The notes beneath the pieces were generated by a model. That model did no database searches. It had not been told where the DNA came from and worked only from the letters and a program-made list of their open reading frames with translations. DNA of 12,538 bases. Origin: Caryophanales bacterium (GTDB lineage Bacteria; Bacillota_I; Bacilli_A; RFN20; CAG-826). This document shows positions 4,485 to 12,538 of this stretch, piece after piece. Position numbers and translations under genes: made by a program. The DNA lies in contig JALEUF010000187.1 of NCBI GenBank assembly GCA_022781015.1, positions 1 through 12,538 of the forward strand. The letters run 5' to 3'. Position 1 is the stretch's first letter. Each line of letters begins with the position of its first letter.

Positions 4485-6248
4485 TTACTTATCTTGATGA
4501 AGTTTTTCGTATAACCTTCTAGCAACTTCAACTGGAAGCAGCTGGCTTAATTCTTCAATAGAAGCATTCAATAACGTTTCTTTAGTCTGGAAGGAAGCGG
4601 AAATCTTTTCTTTTCGTTTATCCCCTAGCCCTTCAATTCCATCAAAAATAGAACTAAGCTGCCTTTTATTATGTTTATTCCTAAATGTAGATATAGCAAA
4701 CCTATGGACTTCATCTTGCATTCTCATAAGCATAAAGAATAAAGAAGACTTTTTATCTAAAGGATAGATATTCCCGCCCCTATCAATTAGTCCTTCTGTT
4801 TGATGGGAATCATTTTTATATAATCCAAATGTTGGAATAACTATACCCACCTTATCTAATCCTTCTAAAACCGCATGTACTTGGGGTAATCCTCCATCGA
4901 CTAGAATCAAGTCAGGATAAGTTAGATTAGATTCTTTTAACCTTGAATAACGTCTATTTATAACTTCTACCATCGAATGGTAATCATCCCCTGCAACATT
5001 ACTAGAAAGGTTGTATTTCCTATAATTGGATTTAGAAGAATTGCCATTAATAAAGCATACCATTGCCCCGACTGCATCGCTTCCCTGAAGATGTGAATTA
5101 TCGAATAATTCGATTCTATAAGGAGTAGGGATCTTTAATATATTTCCTAAATCTTCAAGTAATTTAGCCTTGTCATCTTCTAGCCTAGAAGAGGAAAAAT
5201 GCTCATCTAATCCATTTTTAGCATTAGATTCAGTAATGGAGATAATATTAGATAATACCCCTTCTTTAGGAGAGATAACCTTTATATCGAATTCTTCTTT
5301 TAAGACAGTAGAAAGGAATTCTAGCCTAGTAACTACGATTCTAGGTGGCTCAACTTGAAGGTAATGCTGTTCTAGTAACGAAATGATGCTTTCTTCTAAA
5401 GAAGAGAATTCTTCTACAACAAAATTCTTCTTTCCTAATAATAGCCCTCCCCTATAGGTAAGGAAAGAAAGGCAAAGATAGCCATCCCTACTAGAAAAGG
5501 CGATAGAATCAAAATCCTTATATTCGCCTTGAAGCTCAACATTTTGCCTTGAGGAAATATAATTGATCGCATCGATGCTTTTTTTATAATCCGCGGCTAA
5601 TTCAAAATCTAGCTTAGAACTAGCAATCTCCATCTTTTCTTCTAATTCTTTCTTAATCGAAGAAGTATCGCCTTTTAAAAAGGAAATAATCTTGTCCTTA
5701 AGCTTATTATTCTCTTCTAAGCTAATTTTATTAATGCAAGGACCTAGGCATTGGCCTAGATGATAATATAGGCATGGAGTAGAAGGAATGTTTCTACATT
5801 TCCTAGTCGGATATATCTTATTTAGTAAATCAATTAAAGAATAAGCATAGCTAGAAGTCGGGAATGGCCCGAAATAATAATATGATTTATCTTTGCTAGA
5901 ACGTGATATTTTTAGATATGGGTCATCTTTTTTCTTTAAGGCAATATAAGGATAATGGGAATCATCCATCAGCATAATGTTATATCTAGGGTAATGGGTT
6001 TGGATAAGGTTGCATTCTAGTATCAGGGCTTCTTTTTCGCTAGAAACTAGGATAGTCTCAAAATGGTCAACATGGCTAACCATGGCCGCAACTTTCCCAG
6101 ACTGGGGACGAAGGAAATATTGGCTAACCCTATTCTTTAGGTTTTTAGCCTTCCCAATATAGATGATCTTGTCATCTTTATCCTTCATCAAATAGACACC
6201 GGGCTTATTTTTTAGAAGGTTGATTTGTTCTTTCAATATATCATTCAT
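4485..6248 (-). CDS. uvrC: UvrABC excinuclease subunit C
   Basis: UvrC makes both incisions around a DNA lesion after UvrA-UvrB loading in nucleotide excision repair. The 587-residue protein is full length. An N-terminal GIY-YIG nuclease has GVY (17-19), YIG (30-32), Arg40 and Glu78 (3' incision). A four-cysteine set (C151, C159, C167, C171) matches the cysteine cluster reported to hold an Fe-S centre in E. coli UvrC. A UVR helix pair (about 196-232, KLDFELAADYKK) contacts UvrB. The RNase H-like 5' nuclease has Asp383 (ELFDNSH), Asp451 (LVDGG) and His515 (MQDEVHRFA). A C-terminal helix-hairpin-helix pair (about 536-583) binds DNA. The start shares one base with the mutS2 stop (TAATG), so the two genes are translationally coupled; pairing uvrC with mutS2 rather than uvrAB is a little unusual. 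Confidence 0.97.
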   Translation of the reverse strand: MNDILKEQINLLKNKPGVYLMKDKDDKIIYIGKAKNLKNRVSQYFLRPQSGKVAAMVSHVDHFETILVSSEKEALILECNLIQTHYPRYNIMLMDDSHYPYIALKKKDDPYLKISRSSKDKSYYYFGPFPTSSYAYSLIDLLNKIYPTRKCRNIPSTPCLYYHLGQCLGPCINKISLEENNKLKDKIISFLKGDTSSIKKELEEKMEIASSKLDFELAADYKKSIDAINYISSRQNVELQGEYKDFDSIAFSSRDGYLCLSFLTYRGGLLLGKKNFVVEEFSSLEESIISLLEQHYLQVEPPRIVVTRLEFLSTVLKEEFDIKVISPKEGVLSNIISITESNAKNGLDEHFSSSRLEDDKAKLLEDLGNILKIPTPYRIELFDNSHLQGSDAVGAMVCFINGNSSKSNYRKYNLSSNVAGDDYHSMVEVINRRYSRLKESNLTYPDLILVDGGLPQVHAVLEGLDKVGIVIPTFGLYKNDSHQTEGLIDRGGNIYPLDKKSSLFFMLMRMQDEVHRFAISTFRNKHNKRQLSSIFDGIEGLGDKRKEKISASFQTKETLLNASIEELSQLLPVEVARRLYEKLHQDK

Positions 6249-8560
6249 TATTTTAAATAAACTATACTAGCCCCAGCCCCGCCTTCATATTCGCTTGCAG
6301 GTTCGCATTTATCAATAAAAGAATGTTTCTTGCAATATTCTAAGGTCATCCTTTTAAGTGCACCAGAGCCTAAACCATGGATAATACGTACTTTCTTATA
6401 CCCTTTTAACCTACATGAATCTAGGTAATGGTCTAGTTCTCTACTTGCTTCTTCATAACGTAATCCGATAAGATTGCATTCTAAAGGCAATCCTTTTGAA
6501 GTAGACAAAGAATCAAGAACACGTCCACTTAATTGCTTCTTTTCTACTTTTGGCTCGCTTATTTTAATTATCTTATCGATAGAAGAATTAAAGCTCATCC
6601 CGTTAGAAGAAATGATTTCGACTTTCTTGCCGTTAATCCTATTTATCTTTCCTTCAATTCCAAATAAAGGCAAAGATACATAATCCCCTACAGCAAATGA
6701 ATCGTTACTAGATTTGGAAAGAGAATCTTCTTCGATAAATAAATCATCTAGTTTCTTTTTCGCATCGATTGCTTCATGTAGTTTTATATCGGGCTTAGAT
6801 AAAGTAGATATGATTTCTTTTACTTCTTCTTTAGCCTTATTTATTATCTCGTTTTGCTTATTAAGAGAAAATTCTTTTATCTGCCTTTCTTTTTCTTCGA
6901 TTAAAGCCATCTTGGAATTTAAAGTCTTCTCTTTCTTAACTAATTCAGCTTCTTTTTTCTCTAGCTCTAGCCTAAGTTTCTTGTTCTCGCTCAAAGAGGA
7001 AGCAAGTTTATCTAACGCGACTTTCAAGGAGCCATCTTCTTCTTTAGAAGATATTTTTCTAGCATAATCTAGTATTTCTTCATTTATCCCAAATCTTTTA
7101 GCAACCTCAAATCCAAAAGAATCTCCAGGAAGCCCCATTAATAAATGATAAGTAGGAAGAAGGCTAGTCGAATCAAATTCCATCGAGGCATTTATTATCC
7201 CTTTATTAGTAAGGGCAAAAGATTTCAAGGAATCAAAATGGCTAGAAACAAAGGCAAAACAATGCTTCTTCAATAAATAGGAAACAATAGACTCTGCCAA
7301 AGCTTCACCTTCTTTTGGAGAAGTTCCAGTACCTACTTCATCTAATAAGACTAAATCTAGTCCCCCTACATTATCTAAAATGGAGGCAATGTTCGAGCAA
7401 TGCCCTGAGAAAGTAGAGAGATTATCTACAATAGATTGGCTATCCCCAATATCTAGATAGATATTCTTAAAATAAGGGATGCTCGCACCTTCTGCAGTTG
7501 GTAACATATAACCCATCTTTAATAAATAGGCACATAAACCAACGCTTTTTAAAACAATCGTCTTGCCCCCGGCATTAGGTCCAGAGATAATGCAAATCTT
7601 ATTTTCTTTATTAATAGATAAAGTATTTGGGATTACTTTCTTTTCATCTAATAAAGGATGGATGAAAGACGGAAGGTAAATATAATCCCCAATAGAAGCA
7701 ACATGCCCTTTATATTTTCTTCCAATTAATACCCTAGCCTGCAAATAATCAATCTTAGTCAATAGGTAGTTAAGGGTAGATAAATCCAAATCATTAGAAG
7801 ATACTAAAGTTGATAAAGAGGATAGTATCCTAGCAATTTCATTCTTTTCTTCTTCTTTTAATTCAAATATCTTGTTATTTAGCCTTACTAATTCTTCTGG
7901 TTCGATGAAGGTAGTAGATCCAGTCGAAGATACATCTTGGATAATACCTTTTACCTTGTTTTTATAGGAAGAAGAAACCGCTAAGACATAATGCCCGTTT
8001 TTCAAAGTTGGGGAAAATGAAGTCAGATATTCTTTATTCTTGTTTAGTGAATCACTTAATAATTTATCGGCGCTATTTAAAGCAACCTTTATTTGGTGAC
8101 GGATACGTTTCAAATCAGTTGAAGCACTATCCAATATATTTAAATCAGGTCCAATCGAATTGATTAGATTATCATTCAAATCCTTTAATAAAGGTATCCT
8201 TTCCTTTATATCTACTAGCAATGGGAATTCATTCCTAGGCAAGGAAGAAATAAAACTAGATAAAGACTTCCCATTTTCAATTGCCTTATGGATATCAAAA
8301 AGAGATTCAATAGATAAAGAAGCACCTTTCTTGGAATAGGAAATGTATTTGCTTAGATTTCCAAATCCGATAAAACTAATCTGCCCTTTATAGGCAATGG
8401 CTAAATCTAATTCCTTTAGGTAGTTAAATTCCTTCTCCAGTTCTTCTTTTTTAAATATTTTTCCTGATAGGGCCACTTCTTTCCCTTCATTAGTAGAGGC
8501 AAGATTAGCAGTCATTTCTAGTATTTTATTTATCTCAAGTACATCAATAACATTCTGCAT
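6248..8560 (-). CDS. mutS2: MutS2 / RqcU ATPase with C-terminal Smr domain
   Basis: The 770-residue product has the MutS2 layout: helical core/lever (about 1-310), ABC-type ATPase with Walker A GPNAGGKT (327-334), Walker B LVLLDE (403-408) and signature region, a long lysine/glutamate coiled coil (about 505-590), a KOW-like barrel (about 620-665) and a C-terminal Smr domain (about 690-770) with HGLGSGALK. It lacks the MutS mismatch-recognition domain. In B. subtilis MutS2 (RqcU) splits collided ribosomes, and in other species it restrains recombination. The Smr domain is unusual: the family's LDLRG motif reads CNLIG here (residues 695-699). A TATAAT box ends 7 nt before the ATG with no clear Shine-Dalgarno. 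It heads the mutS2-uvrC operon and is divergent from rnhC. Confidence 0.95.
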   Translation of the reverse strand: MQNVIDVLEINKILEMTANLASTNEGKEVALSGKIFKKEELEKEFNYLKELDLAIAYKGQISFIGFGNLSKYISYSKKGASLSIESLFDIHKAIENGKSLSSFISSLPRNEFPLLVDIKERIPLLKDLNDNLINSIGPDLNILDSASTDLKRIRHQIKVALNSADKLLSDSLNKNKEYLTSFSPTLKNGHYVLAVSSSYKNKVKGIIQDVSSTGSTTFIEPEELVRLNNKIFELKEEEKNEIARILSSLSTLVSSNDLDLSTLNYLLTKIDYLQARVLIGRKYKGHVASIGDYIYLPSFIHPLLDEKKVIPNTLSINKENKICIISGPNAGGKTIVLKSVGLCAYLLKMGYMLPTAEGASIPYFKNIYLDIGDSQSIVDNLSTFSGHCSNIASILDNVGGLDLVLLDEVGTGTSPKEGEALAESIVSYLLKKHCFAFVSSHFDSLKSFALTNKGIINASMEFDSTSLLPTYHLLMGLPGDSFGFEVAKRFGINEEILDYARKISSKEEDGSLKVALDKLASSLSENKKLRLELEKKEAELVKKEKTLNSKMALIEEKERQIKEFSLNKQNEIINKAKEEVKEIISTLSKPDIKLHEAIDAKKKLDDLFIEEDSLSKSSNDSFAVGDYVSLPLFGIEGKINRINGKKVEIISSNGMSFNSSIDKIIKISEPKVEKKQLSGRVLDSLSTSKGLPLECNLIGLRYEEASRELDHYLDSCRLKGYKKVRIIHGLGSGALKRMTLEYCKKHSFIDKCEPASEYEGGAGASIVYLK

Positions 8561-8567
8561 AAGCCTA

Positions 8568-8573
8568 ATTATA
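8568..8573 (-). promoter_or_regulatory. Consensus -10 box of mutS2-uvrC
   Basis: A perfect TATAAT on the minus strand lies 7 nt before the mutS2 ATG; the matching -35 region (TAAAGT at 17 bp) is weak. The start site would fall at or one base before the start codon. Confidence 0.55.
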
Positions 8574-8608
8574 TAGCAAAAATGGTTTTTACTTTAACTA
8601 ACTTCATC

Positions 8609-8614
8609 TAAAAT
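8609..8614 (+). promoter_or_regulatory. Candidate -10 box of rnhC
   Basis: TAAAAT ends 7 nt before the ATG at 8622, with no recognisable -35 and no Shine-Dalgarno. Together with the mutS2 -10 it makes a compact divergent promoter region of about 60 bp. Confidence 0.35.
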
Positions 8615-8621
8615 AGTGTCT

Positions 8622-9533
8622 ATGAGCGAGCAAACATTTTCTTACCCAATCGATGAAACTACATTAAATAGATTAGTAAAGGAATATTCTTATATTTCTA
8701 GCGATCCCAAAAATGAATATATTGTTTTCTTTGCATCCAAGCCTAAATTCTCTATTTCTATATTTATCAATAAGAAAAAGGAATATAAAGTCGTATTCCA
8801 AGGGGAATTAGCTAGAAAAGAAGCATCAAGAATGGGATTTAATACTTCTATTCCTAAAAAAATAAGGACTTGCCCTCCAAGACAAAATAAACTAGATATC
8901 TTCCTTCCCCAAATTGGATCAGATGAAGTTGGGTTTGGGGATTTATTTGGTCCAATAATAGTAGCGAGTAGTTATATTGATTCAGCTTTGCTTGAATACA
9001 TCACTTCTTTAGGAGTGACGGATTCTAAATTATTGACTGATGAAAAAATATTAGAAATCGGACCTAAATTAATATCTAAAGTACCTTATTCTGAATTATA
9101 TTTGCCACAGGAAAAATATAACCAAATAGAGCAAAATGGCTTCAATATGAATAAAATAAAAGCCAAAATGCATAATCGGGTGCTTCTTAATCTAGCGAAG
9201 AAATATCCAACTGCCGAACTTAAGATTGATCAATTTGCCAGCGAGCCTATTTATTATTCTTATTTAAAAGAAGAAAAAGAAATCGCTCGCCCAATCGAAT
9301 TCTCTACAAAAGGGGAATTAGCTTTCCCTTCCGTTGCAGCCTCTTCAGTAATTGCTAGATATGCATTCTTAAAAAGAATGGAACAATTGGATAAGATTTA
9401 TGACCTCCATTTCCCATTCGGGGCAAGTGCAAAAGTCGATAAATTCGGGATTGAATTTGTTAAGAAATTTGGAAAAGAAGAACTAAATAAAGTCGCGAAG
9501 ATGAATTTTGCCAATATATCTAGGATAATTTAG
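8622..9533 (+). CDS. rnhC: Ribonuclease HIII
   Basis: RNase HIII cleaves RNA in RNA:DNA hybrids such as R-loops and replication primers. The 303-residue product has an N-terminal TBP-like substrate-binding domain (DUF3378, about 1-80) and a type 2 RNase H fold. Catalytic residues are Asp101 and Glu102 (GSDEVGFGD, where most relatives have GSDEVGTGD), Asp134-equivalent TDSK, and Asp203 (KIDQF); ASSVIAR is the family's later conserved helix. I prefer the ATG at 8622 over an in-frame GTG at 8616 because it begins MSEQTF and lies 7 nt from a TAAAAT box; neither has a Shine-Dalgarno. It is the only clear plus-strand gene in the window, divergent from mutS2 and convergent with rluD, whose 3' end it overlaps by 14 nt. 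Confidence 0.95.
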   Translation: MSEQTFSYPIDETTLNRLVKEYSYISSDPKNEYIVFFASKPKFSISIFINKKKEYKVVFQGELARKEASRMGFNTSIPKKIRTCPPRQNKLDIFLPQIGSDEVGFGDLFGPIIVASSYIDSALLEYITSLGVTDSKLLTDEKILEIGPKLISKVPYSELYLPQEKYNQIEQNGFNMNKIKAKMHNRVLLNLAKKYPTAELKIDQFASEPIYYSYLKEEKEIARPIEFSTKGELAFPSVAASSVIARYAFLKRMEQLDKIYDLHFPFGASAKVDKFGIEFVKKFGKEELNKVAKMNFANISRII

Positions 9534-10437
9534 ATAAGGCAGATTTAAAATAATCTGGTAAAGGAGAGATGAAAGTCATCTCCTTTTTTAGATTCGGGTG
9601 AAAGAAGCTTAATTTATAGGCATGCAATAATTGGCCATCATTAAATAAGGTGCGATTGCCTTTGCCATAAACTAAATCCCCAAGCAAAGGATGTCCGATA
9701 TAATCCATATGGACCCTTATCTGGTGAGTTCTTCCTGTCTCGAGTTTGCATTCAATGTAAGTAGCATCGCTAGAAAAGAATCTTTCCAATACAACAAAAT
9801 TAGTAATGGCTTCTTTGCCATTCTTAATATCTACTGCCATCTTGATTCTATTTTGTTTGTCTCTTCCTATAGGAGCAATAATCTTGCCTTCGTTTTCATT
9901 TATTATCCCTTTTACGATAGCCTTATATTCTCTATGCATTGAATGGGTTGATAATTGAAGTTGAAGTTCCCTTAAAGTATCTTCTTGCTTTGCTACTACT
10001 AATAATCCCGAAGTATCCTTATCGATACGGTGGACTATTCCTGGACGGATATAGGAAGAAGTCTCTGCTAATTCTTTTTTCCTAAAAAGCAATCCGTTGA
10101 CTAAAGTTCCATCGCTATGTCCATTCCCTGGATGGACGATTAATCCTTTAGGTTTATCGATGACCATAAGATAATCATCTTCATAGATAACTTCAAAAGG
10201 AACATCTTCCTCTTTTAATTCTAGTTCGCTCTCTATATATGGATAAAAGGAAATCTCATCACCTTCACTTACTAGATAATGGGCTTTCTCGTTTTTAGAA
10301 TTGACTAAACAGTCCCCATTTTTAATCAAAGTGGCAACTTTGGATCTAGAAATAGCGGCATTATGGAGAAAAAGATATTGATCAAGCCTAATATTGGCTT
10401 CATCTTTATTTACTATTAACGTCTTCTTTTCCTTCAT
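9520..10437 (-). CDS. rluD: RluD-family 23S rRNA pseudouridine synthase
   Basis: The enzyme converts specific uridines of 23S rRNA to pseudouridine. The product (305 residues from the ATG at 10437) has an N-terminal S4 RNA-binding domain (ANIRLDQYLFLHNAAISRSKVATLIKNGDCLVN, about 15-47) and a PseudoU_synth_2 catalytic domain containing YLMVIDKPKGLIVHPG and the catalytic aspartate in HRIDKDTSGLLVVAK; GRTHQIRVHMDYIGHPLLGD is the conserved late motif. A GTG at 10449 would add MKLK; I prefer the ATG, but neither has a strong Shine-Dalgarno. The start lies inside lspA (32-nt overlap), so translation probably depends on the upstream gene. lspA-rluD adjacency is standard in Firmicutes. Members named RluA/RluD/YlyB are hard to tell apart by eye. 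Confidence 0.93.
   Translation of the reverse strand: MKEKKTLIVNKDEANIRLDQYLFLHNAAISRSKVATLIKNGDCLVNSKNEKAHYLVSEGDEISFYPYIESELELKEEDVPFEVIYEDDYLMVIDKPKGLIVHPGNGHSDGTLVNGLLFRKKELAETSSYIRPGIVHRIDKDTSGLLVVAKQEDTLRELQLQLSTHSMHREYKAIVKGIINENEGKIIAPIGRDKQNRIKMAVDIKNGKEAITNFVVLERFFSSDATYIECKLETGRTHQIRVHMDYIGHPLLGDLVYGKGNRTLFNDGQLLHAYKLSFFHPNLKKEMTFISPLPDYFKSALSKLS
9560..9589 (+). terminator. rnhC terminator inside the rluD coding region
   Basis: GAGATGA (9566-9572) and TCATCTC (9576-9582) form a 7-bp stem with a 3-nt loop, followed by six T (9584-9589); a longer AAAGGAG/CTCCTTT pairing with a 2-nt bulge is also possible. The U-run is on the plus-strand transcript only, so it ends rnhC, 27 nt past its stop, within the antisense of rluD. 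Confidence 0.75.
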
Positions 10438-11062
10438 CTTTAGTTTCACTTTCTAGAGGGTTTTTGTTATATGGATCATTCTTGCTAGATTTAACTGAAT
10501 CGATTATTAGGATTACTACCATCATAATAACCCCGATAGTTAGATAAGAATCTGCTAAATTAAATACCGCGAAAGGATTAACAAAGCTATTTGGAGCACC
10601 TGGTCCACCGCCTAGATAAAATTGGATAAAGTCAATTACCCCATCGAAACCAGTTATATTAGACCAATAGAAGGCACGGTCAATTAGATTGCCAAATGCC
10701 CCAGAAAGAAGCAAGCAAGCTGTAGCCATCTCTAGGTAATTCATCTTTTTGACATTCTTAATCCAATAAAATGCGATTAAGACCGACATTACGATAGAAA
10801 TAACTATATTAATAGCCCTTCCAGCTACCCCATCTATTCCTAATGAAAATGCAATCTTGGTATTATAGTAAAGAGTAACATATAGGAAATTAGGGATAAT
10901 GGCTACTTGATCCCCTACATTTAAAAACAATTGACACATCCACTTGGAAATTACATCAAGAACAAATAAAGCAAGGAAAAGGGAAAAGAATATGATTATC
11001 CCTTTTCTTGTCTTTTTGTCCATGGAAAGGAATTTCTCCCTTAATTGTCTTAATTTATTCAT
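10406..11062 (-). CDS. lspA: Lipoprotein signal peptidase (signal peptidase II)
   Basis: LspA removes the signal peptide of lipidated prolipoproteins in the membrane. The 218-residue product has four membrane segments (about 21-40, 56-75, 84-105 and 174-190). Catalytic aspartates are Asp128 (GAFGNLIDR) and Asp171 (FNLADSYLTIG), and the conserved early motif is YNTKIAFSLG (66-75). It is longer than the usual 150-170 residues: there is a basic N-terminal extension (about 20 residues), an insert rich in Gly/Pro before the second aspartate (149-160) and a charged C-terminal tail (190-218) which is also where rluD begins in another frame. The start overlaps the ileS stop by 8 nt; it is the middle gene of ileS-lspA-rluD. 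Confidence 0.95.
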   Translation of the reverse strand: MNKLRQLREKFLSMDKKTRKGIIIFFSLFLALFVLDVISKWMCQLFLNVGDQVAIIPNFLYVTLYYNTKIAFSLGIDGVAGRAINIVISIVMSVLIAFYWIKNVKKMNYLEMATACLLLSGAFGNLIDRAFYWSNITGFDGVIDFIQFYLGGGPGAPNSFVNPFAVFNLADSYLTIGVIMMVVILIIDSVKSSKNDPYNKNPLESETKDEGKEDVNSK

Positions 11063-12538
11063 GTTCTTCTAAAGCCTTTTTACATCTAGAGCAGACCTTA
11101 ACGTCATTATAATCTTCTAAGGAATGGAAATGCTTCCTGCAGCGAGGGCAAAGTTCGTCTTCGTCGATAAATACCTTACAAGAATCTTTATCTCCCTTTT
11201 CGAATTTGACATCACTTACAATGAAATAAGAAGCAACGCATTCGCTTGGCTCGCTCTTGAATAAGGAATATAGGAGGTCATCTTTTATTGTTATTTCAAT
11301 TCTAGCGTCGCTAGAAGAACCTAGATGTCCATCTTTTCTTTCTTCTTCTAGGGCTTTTAATACTTCATCCCTAAGAGCATTGAAGGCAATAAATCCTTTT
11401 TGGACAGATTCATCATAGACATGGCTAATCTTAGGCATATCTTCTTCTTGACAGTATTCCTTTTTCGAGCCAGTCCAATATGAATGGACTTCTTCCATCG
11501 TAAATGGAAGTATTGGATTTAATAATAAAGTCAAGGTTCTTAGACACTTATCTAAGACAAACTTTATGCTTTCTTTTCTAGCAGAACTGCAGCAATCGCA
11601 ATATAAAACATCTTTAGAAATATCTAGATAGAAGCTAGATAAAGTAGCGGACATGAAGTTGATGATTGGATTTAAAACAGAAGCAAAATCATAGCTTTCA
11701 TAACTAGAAATAGCCTTGTTTTTCACTCTTTCTAATTCGGAAAGGACGAATTTATCAACCGTAGATAAATGTAATCCATTGGATTCATTAGGAACATAAT
11801 TGTTTAGATTACCTAACATGAATTTGAAGGTATTCCTAATCTTTCTATAATTATCCGTAACAGTCTTGATGATAGATTCTCCAATCCTGCAATCAGCCCT
11901 ATAATCAACTGAAGCAGCCCACAATCTAAGGATATCGGCCCCATAAGTTGAGGCAATCTTATTAGGATCAACCCCATTCCCGGCAGATTTAGACATCTTT
12001 TGCCACTTTTCATCCATGACAAAGCCATGAGTCAAACAAGTTGAAAATGGAGCTACATTAGAGAAAGCAGTAGATAATATCAAACTAGAATTGAACCAGC
12101 CCCTATATTGGTCATTTCCTTCTAGATACATATCGGCAGGATATTTAAGATTCCTATCGATTAAGGTTCCATTCCAGCTAGAGCCAGAATCAAACCAGAC
12201 ATCCATGATGTCGCTTTCTTTCTTGAAGTTGCCATTTGGAGACTTCTTGTTTTTATATCCTTCAGGCAACAATTCTTTCGCAGTCAAGGCAAACCAGGCC
12301 GAAGAACCTTTTTCTTTGATTATAGAGATGATATGTTCAAATACTTCGTCTTCGATAATTGGAGAGCCATCTTCGTTATAGATTATCGGGATCGGTACAC
12401 CCCAGAGACGTTGCCTAGAGATACACCAATCGCCTCTATCCTTGATCATGTTGACCATCTTTCCTTCACCCCAAGAAGGAATCCAATTGATATTAGCTAC
12501 ATCTACAAGCAACTTCTCCCTAATTGGAGAACTGGAGC
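11055..12538 (-). CDS. ileS: Isoleucyl-tRNA synthetase, C-terminal half (5' end outside window)
   Basis: IleRS charges tRNA-Ile. The frame is open through the window edge (first visible residues SSPIREKLL), so the apparent start at 12512 is an internal TTG, not a real start. The 493 visible residues cover the second half of the class I catalytic core (DRGDWCISRQRLWGVP; VWFDSGSSWNGTL; DQYRGWFNSSL), the KMSKS loop (KMSKSAGNGVDP), the anticodon-binding helical domain (NTFKFMLGNL onward) and a C-terminal zinc finger with CPRC and CSRC. About 400 N-terminal residues, including the HIGH motif and most of the editing domain, are missing. It is the most upstream visible gene of the ileS-lspA-rluD operon; any T-box leader would be outside the window. 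Confidence 0.96.
   Translation of the reverse strand, partial: SSSPIREKLLVDVANINWIPSWGEGKMVNMIKDRGDWCISRQRLWGVPIPIIYNEDGSPIIEDEVFEHIISIIKEKGSSAWFALTAKELLPEGYKNKKSPNGNFKKESDIMDVWFDSGSSWNGTLIDRNLKYPADMYLEGNDQYRGWFNSSLILSTAFSNVAPFSTCLTHGFVMDEKWQKMSKSAGNGVDPNKIASTYGADILRLWAASVDYRADCRIGESIIKTVTDNYRKIRNTFKFMLGNLNNYVPNESNGLHLSTVDKFVLSELERVKNKAISSYESYDFASVLNPIINFMSATLSSFYLDISKDVLYCDCCSSARKESIKFVLDKCLRTLTLLLNPILPFTMEEVHSYWTGSKKEYCQEEDMPKISHVYDESVQKGFIAFNALRDEVLKALEEERKDGHLGSSSDARIEITIKDDLLYSLFKSEPSECVASYFIVSDVKFEKGDKDSCKVFIDEDELCPRCRKHFHSLEDYNDVKVCSRCKKALEEHE

Noticed and set aside
4471..4487. TAATTAC-TAG-GTAATTA hairpin at the uvrC stop as a terminator
   Set aside because: The stem is entirely weak pairs with a 3-nt loop and no U-run follows directly; uvrC may read into the tRNA.
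12510..12512. TTG as the start of the right-edge synthetase
   Set aside because: The frame continues upstream to the window edge with IleRS-like sequence, so this is an internal leucine codon.
1..12538. CRISPR array or TGA recoded as tryptophan
   Set aside because: No regularly spaced repeats were found, and TGA ends hipB while Trp is TGG throughout, so the standard code applies.

Overview
The window comes from a low-GC, Firmicutes-type bacterium, most like an uncultured gut Bacilli/Mollicutes-related lineage such as Erysipelotrichales or RF39/RFN20 (my inference). Supporting signs are AT-rich DNA, the presence of MutS2 and RNase HIII, heavy use of TTA, CTA and AGA codons, and the standard genetic code: Trp is TGG, and TGA, TAG and TAA all serve as stops, so this is not a code-4 mycoplasma.

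Layout, right to left. The minus strand from the right edge carries ileS (5' part outside the window), lspA and rluD as one overlapping operon. rnhC lies convergently on the plus strand and diverges from the mutS2-uvrC operon on the minus strand. A tRNA-Arg(TCT) with its own promoter and terminator follows uvrC. These are housekeeping genes: translation, lipoprotein processing, rRNA modification, RNA:DNA hybrid removal, ribosome rescue/recombination control and nucleotide excision repair.

Between the tRNA (4322) and about 650 lies an accessory island, all read on the minus strand. In transcription order it holds: a degenerate coding-like stretch (about 4000-4256); a highly structured RNA (about 3654-3890) built of several hairpins and a long interrupted stem ending in a U-run, whose plan recalls HEARO / IscB omega RNA although no IscB gene is present; a small DUF4314 gene; a decayed DUF1016 (YhcG/PDDEXK nuclease family) gene; a complete split-HipA toxin-antitoxin operon hipB-hipS-hipT closed by a terminator that overlaps the hipT stop codon; and a solitary DUF2442-HTH gene behind a 12-bp inverted repeat.

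At the left edge a minus-strand gene (visible from 644 down) runs off the window; it looks like a helical-repeat protein of the DUF3196 type. Several operon-head genes have a -10 box only 6-7 nt from the start codon and no Shine-Dalgarno, suggesting leaderless mRNAs, whereas most island genes have good Shine-Dalgarno sites. The tetranucleotide CTAG is unusually common in the core genes and rarer in part of the island.
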